From Vigna angularis (taxonomy: Eukaryota > Streptophyta > Magnoliopsida > Fabales > Fabaceae): a stretch of DNA of 64,000 bases. Shown in pieces: positions 31,901 to 43,242 of this stretch (position 1 is its first letter; each line of letters begins with the position of its first letter). Where the stretch lies: positions 16,674,501-16,738,500 of the forward strand of contig NC_068973.1 in NCBI RefSeq assembly GCF_016808095.1, written 5' to 3'. The notes beneath the pieces were generated by a model that saw nothing but the letters and a program-made list of their open reading frames with translations, searched no databases and was not told where the DNA came from. Both the position numbers and the translations under genes were made by a program.

Positions 31901-32696
31901 ATGCTTAAAGCAATTTCTCAATAAAAAGAAGAAGTATTTAGATGAGGAAACAATTGAAGTATAGGGGAACTGTAGTGCCATTATGAAGAAGACTCTCCCT
32001 CCTAAATTCAAAGATCCGGGGAGTTTCATCATCCTTTGCACCATTGGGAACCATGATATAGGGAAGACTGTCGTTGACTTAGGGGCTAGCATTAATCTGA
32101 TGCCTCTATCTATGCTCAAGAAGATTGGTGGTCTTGAGGTCAAACCCACAAGAATGATCTTGCAAATGGAAGATAGATCCATCAAGTATCCCTATGGTGT
32201 AGTGGAAGATGTTGTGATCCAAATTGATAAACTCAAATTCACCAAGGCTGTCATTCATGTGGATAATGGAACTTTGCAACTGAAAGACCAAGATGATGAG
32301 GTAACTTTCAATGTCTTCGAAGCTGGGGAGAAAAATCAAGAAAAACAGACTAGTCCTAAAGCTAAGGATGAAGTTCTATCAGTGATTAGTCTAACAGGGC
32401 AAGCTGCCAAGTCGGTCAAGAAGAGGATTAATTGTTTCTTTCCAAAAGTGAAGGAAGAAGGTGGAGATAAGGAAGAGAAACTAGTTCACCAAAACCCCGT
32501 GATGGAAAGCTATGAACCCAAACCTAGCCAGCCAGTGAGAATGAGGAACAGGTTATGGGTCATGAAGGCTATCAAGGCTAATGGAGTACTTGAAATTGAC
32601 GCTCTTTATTCTAGAAGAGTTAAATTGGTGAGTAGAAAATTGCTGAGAGGTTGTTGGTGTCATGAAAGGAAAAAAACACACCAACATCAAAAATGA
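31900..32696 (+). pseudogene. Protease of element F, missing its second active-site region
   Basis: The open frame 31983-32696 starts in the linker (LPPKFKDPGSF) and carries the catalytic motif VVDLGASINLMPLSMLKKI and YPYGVVEDVVI. After DKLKF it jumps straight to KAVIHVDNGTLQLKDQDDE. The stretch present in A and E, with the motif ILGRPFM, is missing in frame (about 20-25 codons). Without it the protease fold should not work. The basic tail (CFFPKVKEEGGDKEEK) is as in E. Confidence 0.82.
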
Positions 32697-32743
32697 AATT
32701 TGAGCTCAATGGTGTCAAGCTAATGATGTTAAAGAAGCGCTTA

Positions 32744-32759
32744 TTGGGAGGCAACCCAA
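32744..32759 (+). ncRNA. GGGAGGCAACCC hairpin of element F
   Basis: TTGGGAGGCAACCCAA, a 5-bp stem with loop AGGCAA. It is preceded by AATGATGTTAAAGAAGCGCT, where AAGCGCTT is itself palindromic. It lies 48 bp after the protease stop. Confidence 0.65.
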
Positions 32760-34142
32760 CTTTCTAACCTTTTCTTATGTGTGATTTTCTTGTTTGAGTG
32801 TGTTTTGATTGTTTGAATTTGCTTTAGAGTGTTTTAGTTTGATTTGGTTATTTTAGAGTATGGTAGTTTGAATTGTAACTTATGTGATGTTAATAGTTGC
32901 ATTGATGTAATGTTGAGTATTGTGGTAAATTGATGTGAATAGGAGTGGTTCAATCTGTTTTGTTGTGTTCTGGTGTGTTTATGTATGTTTTATTATGTTT
33001 TGCTGAGTTTAAGTATGTTTAAAGTGTCAAAAAGTGAAGCCTTGAGTTGTAGAATTAGAAAGCTTTGGAAGTGTGCACTAAATTGTCATTCTTGCACTCA
33101 ATTTCACTCCTTATGGATTTGATCAAGTTTGTATGGTCAAAACAAAGCAAACTGGGTTGGTTTGAGTGATTAGAAATTTCAAACTCCAAAAATCATAGGG
33201 TGAGTAGCCAAATTCTGCAGAATCTGAATATTGGTATGACTCCCGGCGCCCTATGTTGTAGGGGCGCCCAGCGTGAGTAGCCAAAAATCATAGGTTGCAT
33301 AAGATCTGTCCCTAGTCCTCTGCTGGGTTGCACTCAGCGCCTATAACTCAGGGGCGCCTAGCGCCAGCGCTGTAGGTCCATTTTCAAATTGGGCCTCTTT
33401 CCATTGTGCACTTAAGCCCAACCCCACTCTCTAACCCTAAGCCCACCGCCCTACCTCAGCCTAACTTCTCTCACGGCCAAACCCTAACTCACTTTCAACC
33501 TCTCGTCACTCTCACCCACCTGCCGCTGTCACTCACTCTCACTCTTACCCACTCTCCCTTGCACACCCAAGCATCCCTCAAAGTACTACTGCAACCGCCC
33601 CTTCTCACCATCATTTTCGCAACACCAATTGCTTCTTCCTCTTTCTCCGTTCCTCAACTCAAGTAGGCTCTCTCTCTTGTTATTTCCGTGCACTTAAATA
33701 CTTGGATAGTTTATTGTTGCTGCATATTTGTTATTGCTCGTGATTGATGCCAATGTGTTCAATTTGTGATTTTTGAATTGATACTATGAAGCACGCTCCA
33801 TTACATTGTGTGTTGTCTCTGCCTCCTCTTGCCTTATGTGAATGTGAGTTGCATATATGGTTTTAGAAATTCTGCAGGTTTGCCTCTGCTAAGTCGCGCT
33901 CAAGCCCCCTGTCTAGGGGCGCTCAACTCCAGTGGGCATGGGCAGATTTTGCTTGTAACTCTGGTTTTCACTCCATTTTTCAATTTTTCATGCTTGATGT
34001 TATATTCCATGATTTGTTCTTGTTCTAAACTATTTGCTCTGCTCTGTGAACATTCATGATTGTGCACTCTAATGAATGATTGTTGCAAATGGAGTCTACT
34101 TTGAATGCTAACATTTGGCACCTTTTGCTTCAACTTTTGTGT
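32760..34142 (+). promoter_or_regulatory. Internal promoter/leader-like region of element F
   Basis: AT-rich spacer to about 33230, then a cluster of CGCC/GGCGCC near-palindromes (33240-33370). A pyrimidine-rich, gene-leader-like stretch follows (33410-33660), then a possible splice donor near 33665 and an acceptor TTGTGTACAG ending at 34146, directly before the second frame. A further motif (GCGCTCAAGCCCC, 33897) lies inside the putative intron. The motif type matches the LTR cluster of F. Splicing and promoter activity are inferred. Confidence 0.4.
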
Positions 34143-35355
34143 ACAGAAATGGCCTCGTCTTCTGGTTTCAAGAGGATCAAAACCACAGCTTCCAACACGA
34201 TTAAGGGCTAGAAGAGGAAACAGAAGGTACATTCTCATACTTTCCTCTCCAAGAAGCACCAGAAAAACTATGATGCAGTCCAAAACCACCGGCTACTTAT
34301 GAAGAGGGAGGTTAACCAATTACCTATTGAGGAACCACAATTGCGGTCGTGAAGGAGTTTTATGCTAACGCTCGAGTGTATTCTGATGATGATGAACCTT
34401 TTATAAGCTATGTGAGGGGGAAGTGGGTTCGCTTTTATGCAAACACAATCAACTCCTTCTTGAACAATCAATGGCCGGGGGGCAAAGTGAGGTGCAAGTT
34501 ACTGAAGCCCTAGAGGCTGATATGGAGGGCACAGACTTTGGGGAGGTTGAGCGCACCCTGTGTGTTCTAAGTGGCCATTTTCAGAGAAATAGACAAGGCC
34601 AACCTCTCTACATCAGGTGCTCATTCCTCGCTCTTATTTGAAAATATTGGATGGCGTTCATTCATGCCAATTTGTCTCCTTGTTCCCATGTATTTGACAT
34701 CACTACCAACAGATTCGTCTGTCTCTTCTACATCCTTCAGGGTAAGAAAATTAACGCCGGCCAGATTATTGCCCATGAAATCAATCTTTGTGCTCATTCT
34801 GCAAATTCCAAGTCTCCGCTTGGGTACCCATCATTGATTACTTACATCTGCGAGCTAGTAAGGGTTGACACTTCTACTCCCCCTTTTGAGAGGCCACGCA
34901 AAGAGATTGATCGGACCTACTACATGCAATATTGCTTGCTTGATGAAAAAGGTTTGCCTATCCCACCAGCTCAGCCTCCTAGAACCCATAGGCGTCCTCA
35001 GTCGGCTCAGTCGGATCAGCCTCAAGCTGATCCATACCAGATGTTGGAGATGAATATGGCATTTCCAAATGCCAAGCTAGATGCGATACATCGGGGTGAG
35101 TTGGTGATGCTTAGGAGCTTGGCCTCTGCCTTCCCGGACCGTCAGTTCATATCTCCGGACGACTTTATCACTCAAGTGGCATGGCTTGGGGAACAGGCCC
35201 ACTCGAGCAGGGTAGGTGGCACATCATCCGAAGCTCAAGCAATGGAAGAGGATGAGTCTGAGGAGGAGGAGGATGATGAGAACGAGCCTGCTGATGATGA
35301 TGATGAGGAAGAGGACGAGTCTGATGCTGATGGGAGAGAGGATAATGTCTCTTGA
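34143..35355 (+). pseudogene. Second reading frame of element F, plant transposon-protein type
   Basis: Begins MASSSGFKRIKTTASNT, then has a stop and frame changes. Recognisable parts are EFYANARVYSDDDEPF and YVRGKWVRFYANTINSFL (about 34355-34460). The long open frame 34651-35355 (234 codons) reads FIHANLSPCSHVFDIT, INAGQIIAHEINLCAHS and GYPSLITYICELVRV, and ends in a strongly acidic Asp/Glu tail. I recognise it as the frame often found in the env position of plant gypsy elements (listed as 'putative plant transposon protein'). The function of that family is not known to me. The upstream half is broken. Confidence 0.65.
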
Positions 35356-36634
35356 GGCTGATGGAGCGAGACGAGACACTACATTTTGTGGAAAAACTTT
35401 TAAAATTTTTGTCATGCTTTACTTTCAGTTTCTAAATTTTAGCTTAGCTCTGTTTTCAATTTTGAACTTGGCTGGATAGATAATTCTATGCAATGTTTCA
35501 TGTTGATTTTGGAAATCTTTTATGCTTGCTTTTTCTGTGTCATTTCTTTTTGAGAGGATAGGATTGAGATGTGAAGTTAGATTGTGGTTGCTCTTGATTG
35601 TGTGGAATTATGTCTGGCTTTTCTTGTGTTCAATATCCATGGAATTGTGTTTGAAAAAAATTTGGAACCCTAAGCAACCCAGTGAGATGTTATGCCTCAG
35701 ATTTCTTGTTGAATGATGTCACTTTGGAATCACAATTGATTTTGCCTGAGATTCTTTGTGTGAATCATTTGCTGGCTTGTTACATATGATCAAGGCCATC
35801 TTGTTCTCTCAACTTGTGTATAGTTTTGAACCAAAAAGCTAATGTAATCCTATAAATCCGGAAAGAAAAATTGATCCCTTCCTTGAACCTTATGATTAGT
35901 GTGAAAAATTTGTGACTTCCTTACCTTAAGTTGAGTAGAGCATTCATTTCTGATATAGGAAAATTGTTTAAGTTTGGGGTGGTTGAGGTTACAAGAAAAA
36001 TGAAAATAAAAAGAAGAAAAAGGAATAAGATCAAGGAAAAGAATCAATAGATGAAAAGTTGGAAAAATAATTGAGAATTGGTTACAATTGAGTGGAAGCA
36101 TAGGAGAGAATTATGTTATCTTGTGTTGATTTGAATGCTCTCTTAGCTAAAGGTGTTTTGTATCTAGAAAAACCTAATTTCTTTCTTAGCCCAGCCACAA
36201 TACAAGCCTTGAAAGTCGTTGTGATGCCAACTTGCATGTGAATGTTTTCGTTGTAGTTGAAATGAAAGGCAAAGTTGAATTGTGTGACACTGTGATGGTA
36301 GAGTAAGAAACACACATCCTTACACACCATTGAGCTTGAGAGAAACATTTTCTTTAGTAAGGAAAGGTTCCATGTAGTTAAGGAGAATACTTTTTCCATG
36401 CTTGTTGATCCCTCATAGAACCTGGCATGTTTCTTGTAATTCTTGCTCTGTGAGCACCATGGTTGAAGCTTGTTCTGTCAAAACTTCATTTTCTCATGAT
36501 TGATCTTACCATGATGAGCAAGCATGATTGAATTCTACTTTTCTTGAGTGTTAAATCATTGGAATTGAATTGTCTATCCAATCCATGTCACTCTTTTTGC
36601 TTGAGGACAAACAAAGTTTCAAGTTTGGGGTTGT
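35356..36634 (+). other. 3' non-coding region of element F
   Basis: No gene. AAGTTTGGGG at 35970 and 36621 (the latter is the likely polypurine tract), a purine-rich tract (35990-36070), then TTAGCCCAGCCACA (about 36186) and GAAAGGCAAAGTTGAA (about 36262). The same blocks in the same order occur in B (16577-17232). Confidence 0.65.
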
Positions 36635-37707
36635 TGATAACGGTAGTTCTTACCATTATCTGGGGTGCATTTTTATACCAAATCAACTCTCTTTGACCTT
36701 GAAACCTGCTTAATCCTCTCTTTTATCTAACTTTGTGACTAAGTTTAGTTTAGGTTACACTTAGGGATTTTCGTCACTAATTCCTTCATTTTTTGTAGGC
36801 AAATTTTGTGCATTGGAAGAGCATCAAAAATATCAAGAGCTGGAACCTAGGAAAAGCTGCAAAAGCACATGATTTGAAGGCACACGAAAACACCATTTTG
36901 GACCTCTAGGAGTTAGGTTTGGGCAATTGGAGCTCTCCATTCATCTTCCTTGGGTCTCCATCTCCTCCATTTTCTTCCATTGTAAGCTCAAGCTCTCCAT
37001 CACAATGGAGAGCTAAGTTCATTTTGTTGGGGAATGATGTAACTATGAAACTCTTATGTAAATGCACTTGTTTTGAATGAATATAAGCTTCTTTCATTGA
37101 TTGTTAGTGTTTATGTCCTTCTCTTAAAGCTTGTTGTGACTTGATCAACCACAACATGATTCTTTGGTTTGCTTAATGTTGGGAGATATTGTGTGAACCT
37201 TTAACTGGACTAAACACCTAAAGGAAATTGTATCTAGGGATAGAACTTGAACCTTTAGTTGTCTTAAACCTCATTTCTTAAAGCGGATGAACTTGTTAGG
37301 TTTTCCAAGGGATTGGAGTTTAATGAGTAAGTCTAGGCTCTCTTTACCAAGGGATTGGGTGGGTTTGAGTAACGTAGTAGGTTGACATGAGCAATTAAAT
37401 GAAGAAGAAGTAATGTGCATTTGCATGAAAGTGTAGTAGGTGAAATCATTCTCCAACATTTCCATTCCTTATCATCTTTAATCATTCCATTTCCAAGTGT
37501 TTTAACCCCCAAAAGTTCAATTTACAACTTATGAACTATGTTTATTTTTATTGCACTGAAATCACATTAAATGGAATCATTCTTTAGTCTAAATTAGTTA
37601 AGTAATTATATGATTTTTTAGTGTCACACGAGTCTCTTGGGATACGATATCTAGTCTTACTGGTTTATTACTTGATACGATTCGGTACGCTTGTCGAGCT
37701 ATTAACA
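36635..37707 (+). repeat. 3' LTR of element F, with a deletion of about 260-270 bp
   Basis: Matches the 5' LTR except that the stretch from about 28877 to 29170 is collapsed. GAAGGCAC is joined to GAAAACACCATTTTGG, using the short repeats GAAGGCAC and GAAGCAC as joints. The lost piece contains the GC-rich motif cluster and the TATA-like box. The LTR directly follows AAGTTTGGGGTTGT. Confidence 0.85.
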
Positions 37708-38119
37708 ACTATCTGCCAACTAAAGCATCATTCTTGTTGGCTTGGCTTCAAGACCACCAATCTTTTTAAGCATAGATAGGGGCATCAGATTGATGGTAGC
37801 CCCTAAATCAATAAGAGTCTTCCCTATATCATGGTTTCCAATGGTGAATAGTGAAACACCCCGGATCTTTGAATTTTGGAGGGAGATTCTTTTGCATGAT
37901 GGCACTGTAATTTCCCTGCACTTCAATTATTTCCTCATCTAAATACTTCTTCTTCTTGCTGAGGATTTGCTTCATGTACTTCGCATAGGCGGGAATTTGT
38001 TGTAGTGCTTCGGTCAAGGGCATGGTGATCTCCAGCTGGTTGAATATTTGCTTGAACCGAGCTAATTGTCTCTCCTTCTCTTTGTTAGATTGGTTTTTCG
38101 GATAAGGAAGGTGTTTCAC
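37708..38119 (-). pseudogene. Protease of element E, first part
   Basis: The linker (LTEALQQIPAYAKYMKQIL, then NLPPKFKDPGCFTI) leads through a frameshift near 37850 into TLIDLGATINLMPLSMLKKI, the catalytic motif region. A stop appears at 37720, and element F interrupts the gene at 37708. The continuation is at 28625. Confidence 0.8.
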
Positions 38120-39330
38120 AAACTCTCTTTCTTTCTGATTTTTCTCTTTTTCTTGATTTTTATTTCTTCTCTTTTATTCACATACTCATATTTATTTTTC
38201 TCTTTCTCTCCCTCACACTCATTTTTCTCTTTCTCATTTTCTTTTCTTTCTAAAACTTCCTCCTCCACAACTAGATTGTCTCCAATCCCTCTTCCCACAA
38301 TTTTACCACTCCTGGTAGTAATTGATTTACAATGCTCCAAGGGATTATTAGTTTGGGTGTTGGCTGAAAAATGACCTGCATGTTGATCTGATAGTTGTTT
38401 AGCCAACTGTCCAACCTGTGTTTCAAGATTTATGATTGAAGCTTATGTATTTTTCTGATTTGTTATAGAAGCTTGCATGAATTTTTCTAAAGTATCCTCC
38501 AATTTGGTTATTCTTTCATACACAGATGGATTTTGTTGTTGATGCTGATAAAGAGGTTGTCTATTTGAAGGACCAACATCTTGTTTCCATCCAAAATTCT
38601 GACTTTGATTGTTTCTCCACCCTTGTGAAAAGTTATTGTTGTTACATGTTCTTCCTTGATTACTCACATATTGAACTTCTCCTTCTTGTGGGCTACTTTG
38701 ATATGGACAATGACCATTGGGATGGTCACCTCCACAGAAGTTACATCTCATGGGTTGTTGTTGACTAGGAGAAGATTGTACTGCTTTTAACTGCTCAAGT
38801 AAATTAGCCATCTGTTTTGTTAATTCTTCCATCTACTGAGTCAAAATTTTATTCTGAGCTAAAATTGCATCTGTAGTACTGAGATCAAGCATTCCTTTCC
38901 GTTGAACTGTTTCTCTATTATGTTGAGCTTGATGGTCTGTAGATGCTAGTGCCTGAATGATTCTTGTTGCTTGATATGCATCTACAGACATCATTGTTCC
39001 TCAAGTTGTTCATCTAATATCATTTTGGTGTTTGGCCTCAGACCATTGTAGAAAATATTTAGTTGAGCAATATCTTCAAACCCATGATTTGGGCATCTCC
39101 TCAATAAAGAATTAAATCTTTCCCAAGCTTCACAGAATGACTCATCTGGTGCTTGCCTAAAAGTAGAAATCTCAGCTTTTGCCTTAATGTAACGAGAAGG
39201 TGGAAAGAATCTATTCAAGAATATATCTTCTACATCACTCCACTTGTTCAGACTCTGGTTTGATGTGATTTAAGCCATTCCTTTGCTTTACATGTCAAAG
39301 AAAAAGGAAATAAACGCATATATACATAGT
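38116..39330 (-). pseudogene. gag of element E, broken
   Basis: The capsid core reads YMRLFPFSLTCKAKEWL (about 39330-39280), then, after stops, FFPPSRYIKAKAEISTFRQ and WERFNSLLRRCPNHGFED (39218-38991). The Cys knuckle CNFCGGDHPNGHC lies near 38745, followed by a Gln/Asn-rich linker and a Lys/Glu-rich tail (38406-38116). The capsid wording differs from A, B and F, so E belongs to a separate subfamily. Several stops and the CACTA insertion make it non-functional. Confidence 0.75.
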
Positions 39331-39360
39331 CAAGATCTCTTTCTTCAAATCTCATAGTTC

Positions 39361-39640
39361 CCACTACAAGAAAAATGCAAGTTATCTACCGATATTCATA
39401 CGGATTTTAATCCATATGTAATGTAGATATTATATACAGATATTATATACGAATTTAAATCCATATGTAATGTAGATATTATATACGAATTTTGAAAAGT
39501 GAATTACATACATATTTTATATACGGATTTTTTCCGTATATAAAATTCATATATAAATTTAGCATGTTAGAATGGAAAAATTTGTGAAAAACAACATCCG
39601 TATATAATGATGTTTAATCTGTATGTAAGTAAAAAAAAAT
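39361..39640 (+). mobile_element. Left end of a CACTA transposon inserted in the gag of E
   Basis: Starts CACTACAAGAAAAATG, a typical CACTA terminal repeat. About 250 bp of subterminal repeats built on TATATACGGATT and ATCCATATGTAATG in both orientations follow. A matching right end was not found, so its extent is unknown. It may include the MITE and beta-glucosidase remains up to 42064. A second element with the same subterminal motif starts at 58379. Confidence 0.75.
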
Positions 39641-40193
39641 AATTATTAAAATTAAAATCTAAAAATTCTTTTCCTCTTTTACGATCACCCTTTTCCCACT
39701 ACTTTCCAAAATCTAAAATTTTACATTTTTTCCCTCTCTTACGGTCACCCTTTTCCCTTAATATTCCAAAATCTAAAAATTTTACAAATTCCATTCAAAA
39801 TTTATCAATAATCTTAGTCACTACTCTAAGTTCTCTCAAAGCATGAACTTTAGGAGGGTTTCTTCTCCTTTCTTCACGCATACAACAGTAGTCCCCTAGA
39901 CTAGTCATTGTCGCACCTTCTCAAGAGATATACGAAGCCTTCCGAGCTCACTCACTGATATACAAAGCCCAAGTCTAACTCTCTCTTGCTCACTCTCAGT
40001 TCAGCCCCTCCCGTTGCCTCCACTCTCGTTCACTCTTAGCTAAGTCCGTCATTCACTATCGCTGGCTCACGTTCTCTCATAGTGTTCATGGCTCAGGCTC
40101 TCGCTGATGAAGATCGTTCTTCCTACTTCTTGACACACAGAGTTTGTTTATTGTTCATTGATGTGGTAAGTCATGTTCTTCGTTCATCATTAA
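39641..40193. other. Non-coding stretch with leader-like sequence
   Basis: AT-rich, then pyrimidine-rich (about 39840-40110), resembling the 5'UTR-like stretch seen after the subterminal repeats of the CACTA element at 58379. A duplicated phrase around TTAC(G)ATCACCCTTTTCCC occurs twice (about 39679 and 39739). No gene recognised. Confidence 0.4.
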
Positions 40194-40516
40194 GACTTTG
40201 TTCACTTGAATGAATTTGGGAGAGAGTGATTGAGGGGATTTGAGAGAATTTGAAGGTTAATTTTTTTGTTGTTTATTTGAGTGAATTTGGAGGTAAATAA
40301 GAGTGGATTTGGAAGTAAATTTTTTTAATCTGTCACGTCAATCAAATCCTACACTAATTCTCACAAACTTTACTTCCAAATTCACTCTCACTTACCTCGA
40401 AATTCACTCTCACTTGCCTCCAAATCCACTCAAATAAACAACAAAAAAATCTACTTTCAAATCCTCTCAAATCCCTCCAATCACTCTCCCCCAAATCCAT
40501 TCAAGTGAACAAGGCC
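40194..40516. mobile_element. MITE with long terminal inverted repeats
   Basis: About 120-bp arms fold back on each other: TTGTTCACTTGAATG at the left and its complement CATTCAAGTGAACAAG at the right, continuing through TTTGGGnGAGAGTGATTG. No coding capacity. The flanks TAA (left) and TAG (right) could be a decayed 3-bp duplication of the PIF/Harbinger kind; the superfamily is uncertain. Confidence 0.8.
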
Positions 40517-40799
40517 TAGATCCCTAAATTCATAAAACCCAAAAACCCTAATTCCTCTCTTCTTTTCTTTCTTTCGTTCACTCCTGTGAAAACATTTATC
40601 CAGGCTTGAGCTTTGTTGTCTAGATCGGATGCCAACACATGTAGTTGGCCTTTCGAGTAGGGTTTATAATGACCCAATTTAAAAAACTTTAAAAAAAACC
40701 CCTCTTTTTCTAGGGTTCTCCATTGCAAATCAGAACCAAACATCCTACTCTATTTGACTGCTCTGCTTGACTGCTCTGGTTGATTATGTATGTATGCAG

Positions 40800-42003
40800 T
40801 ATGAAGGTGCAGCCAATGAGGGTGGTAAAGGACCGAGTATTTGGGAAACCTTCACTCACAAATATCCAGGCAAATATATATGTTTATGATTTTCTCCTAT
40901 GGTTATACTGAAGATCTTTTCCAAAATTTATATAATTATTGATATATAGTAATTAACATGTAGAAAAGATAGAAGATAGAAGCAATGAGGATGTTGCAGT
41001 TGACTCGTATCACCGCTACAAGGTATTGTCAATTCAAAATTTTTGTTTCTTTTGATGTAATTTATCAACTATCATCATTAATGAAAAGTAGCGCTGAAAG
41101 CTTATCAGATATTTGCATCATAGAATATGAAATAAAGTGTTGCTTTTGTAAATTTCATTTCTTATCACGATTATTGTTACACCTATTAATGATTACCATT
41201 AGGACCTTATTTATCAAACTCTAGATAAATATATTTAGAACATTCTATCCAAATTAAATGATTATTTATTACTTAGACTAGACCCTAGGAAAGTTCAACT
41301 AAAAGAAATGTTAAACATTAAAAAAATTTAAAGAATTGTTGTTTTAGTTTGTTTTCCATCGTTTTCAAATAAACATGTTTTGTTACATCTTATATTTCAG
41401 GACAATGTTCAAATTATGAAGGATATGAATTTGGATGTTTATAGATTTTACATGGTCAAGAATTCTTCCGAGTAATTCAAATATAGATCTATGATTATTT
41501 TGGAGTAAGCTTTACTTGTTTGGGTGTTTCATTACAATCAGTACTTATTTATCTACTATAAACTGAATATATATTCACAGATGGAAAGCTAAGTGGAAGT
41601 ATAAACCAAGAAAGAATTGAATCTTACAACAACCTTATCAATGAAGTATTGGCAAATGCTAAGAATAAAAACTTTATTATGGATATTTTTATTGTGCTTT
41701 ACATATAGCAACTTCTCATATTATTGGTGATGATAAAACATTAATATTAATCATCGTTTATATTAAAAGAATTTTAGGTTTTGAAGCATTTGAAACTCTA
41801 TTTCATTGAGATTTTCCTCAATCTTTAGAAGATGAATATGGTGCTTCTTAACATTTTCACTTGAATGCTTTGCTAAAATTTTTTGGGAACATTCCTAAAA
41901 TATCACACACTTTAATTTAGGAACAAAACCCTATTTGACCACACATCACCAACTTGTTGCTCATGCAACTGTGGTTAATGTGTACATGACTAAGTATCAG
42001 GTT
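40800..42003 (+). pseudogene. Beta-glucosidase (glycoside hydrolase family 1) remnant with introns
   Basis: Decayed exons in the right order. 40800-40869 reads [20 protein letters not shown]. 40964-41022 reads SNEDVAVDSYHRYK. From 41401, IMKDMNLDVYRF appears, followed by loss of the usual SWSR. From 41581, DGKLSGSINQERIESYNNLI appears. From about 41779, FETLFH, a stop, and DFPQSLEDEYG; then HHQLVAHATVVNVY near 41945. Splice sites GTATTG and TTTCAG survive in part. Stops, lost residues and missing N- and C-terminal parts show it is dead. Introns are kept, so it came from genomic DNA and not from a reverse-transcribed copy. It may be captured by the CACTA element at 39361. Confidence 0.82.
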
Positions 42004-43242
42004 AGTTTTTATTAAATTTCAGCCTCCTTGCTATGTTTGTTATTGTGGAACATATTATTACATTCACTACAAGAAATTGAATTATTACCGAAGGGTTTTT
42101 ATGGACGGCCTCTTGGCCTTCTGTAAAAGTGCGTTACCGACGGTCAGATAGATGATTACCGAAGACCATGGTGAAATAGCATTACGGACAGCAAAGAAGA
42201 GTTTAGCGAGGGGGTGTGGCCTTCGGTAAGAGGCTCGATTGGGGCTAAAAAAAAGAAATTGTTTGCATCCCTTTAGAGCATTGTGTCGCGCGACTGCCAT
42301 GGTTTCTGCCTCCTTACACCTTTTTCACCATTTTTGTCTGATTAAACCTCCTCTCACCGTTTAATCTTCACTTCCCACCGATTAAACACTATTTCTCACT
42401 GATTAATCGGTACATTTAAGGTTTCCTCCACTAATTAGGGTTTTTCCCTTGGCGCCTTGGGTTTTCTGTTTCTCTACTTCTTTCCCCTGCGAATCAACCT
42501 TAAGGATGCCTCGAGGAGTCCAAATCGCTCAAGTTCCGTCTTCTCCTCGGAGCGCCATGTTATTTCAGAGCCTAGGTTAAGGCGCATCTTTAGGAGTTAA
42601 GTCTTTCGAGTCTTTGTTTTTGGTTTTGTGTTTCTGTTTATGTCATCTTCATTTCGTTTTGTCTTTATTTGCTTTGTTTTTGTCTTGTTTTGATTTTATG
42701 CGTTTAGTTTCGTTTAGCTTCCGCGTTGTTCTTTATTCGTTTGTACTGTCTTATGGTTTAATCCTCTGTTTTGTGCATTGTCTTGAGTGTTATGGTTAAT
42801 GTTGCTCATGAACTGTTTGATTAAAGGTTTGAATGAGATTCAATCTGTTTGTTTGTTCTTGAATCTGCATTTCTGTGTTAGGTCTCCAAGTTTGAATGTT
42901 CTGTTGCTTGAGTCATTGTAATTTTCATTTTATTCGGTGCAATCCTCTGATTGAGTCTTTTAATATTGGAAATCATATTCTGTCATGTCTCAGTCATGTT
43001 GTTTGTTTCATTTGTCATTTAATCTCAGTTTTCATCAATTAAACTAAGTGATTGAGGCTAAAAATGCAACTCAAATATGAACTTGTCCTTACCTATTTGT
43101 TGTACGAACAAATTCACTTCACACAAAATCCTTACTCTTAGATACACATAATTCACATATATATCTAATAATTGATGCTGTCTTTCAAAGTGATTTTCAT
43201 AATCTATACTATTAGCCTCTAGTGTAAAGTTTCACTTTACAG

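Larger units (their letters stand above)
28626..37707 (+). mobile_element. LTR retrotransposon F, gag-protease-second frame, inside element E
   Basis: The 5' LTR (28626-29961) and 3' LTR (36635-37707) share TGA(A/T)AACGGTA at the start and TATTAACA at the end. The flanks CCTAT and ACTAT are a duplication with one change. The internal region carries gag, a damaged protease, a GGGAGGCAACCC hairpin, a promoter-like stretch, a second reading frame of the plant transposon-protein type, and a 3'UTR. Reverse transcriptase and integrase are absent. Confidence 0.88.
37708..39360 (-). mobile_element. LTR retrotransposon E, 5' portion (right of inserted element F)
   Basis: Holds gag, Cys knuckle, charged linker and the first third of the protease. 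At 39360 the gag is cut by a CACTA transposon end, so the primer site and 5' LTR of E are not found. The left edge at 37708 matches the duplication made by F (CCTAT at 28621-28625 against ACTAT at 37708-37712, one base different). Confidence 0.8.

Noticed and set aside
40516..40743. 75-codon minus-strand frame upstream of the glucosidase remains
   Set aside because: No family recognised and not conserved in context; likely chance.
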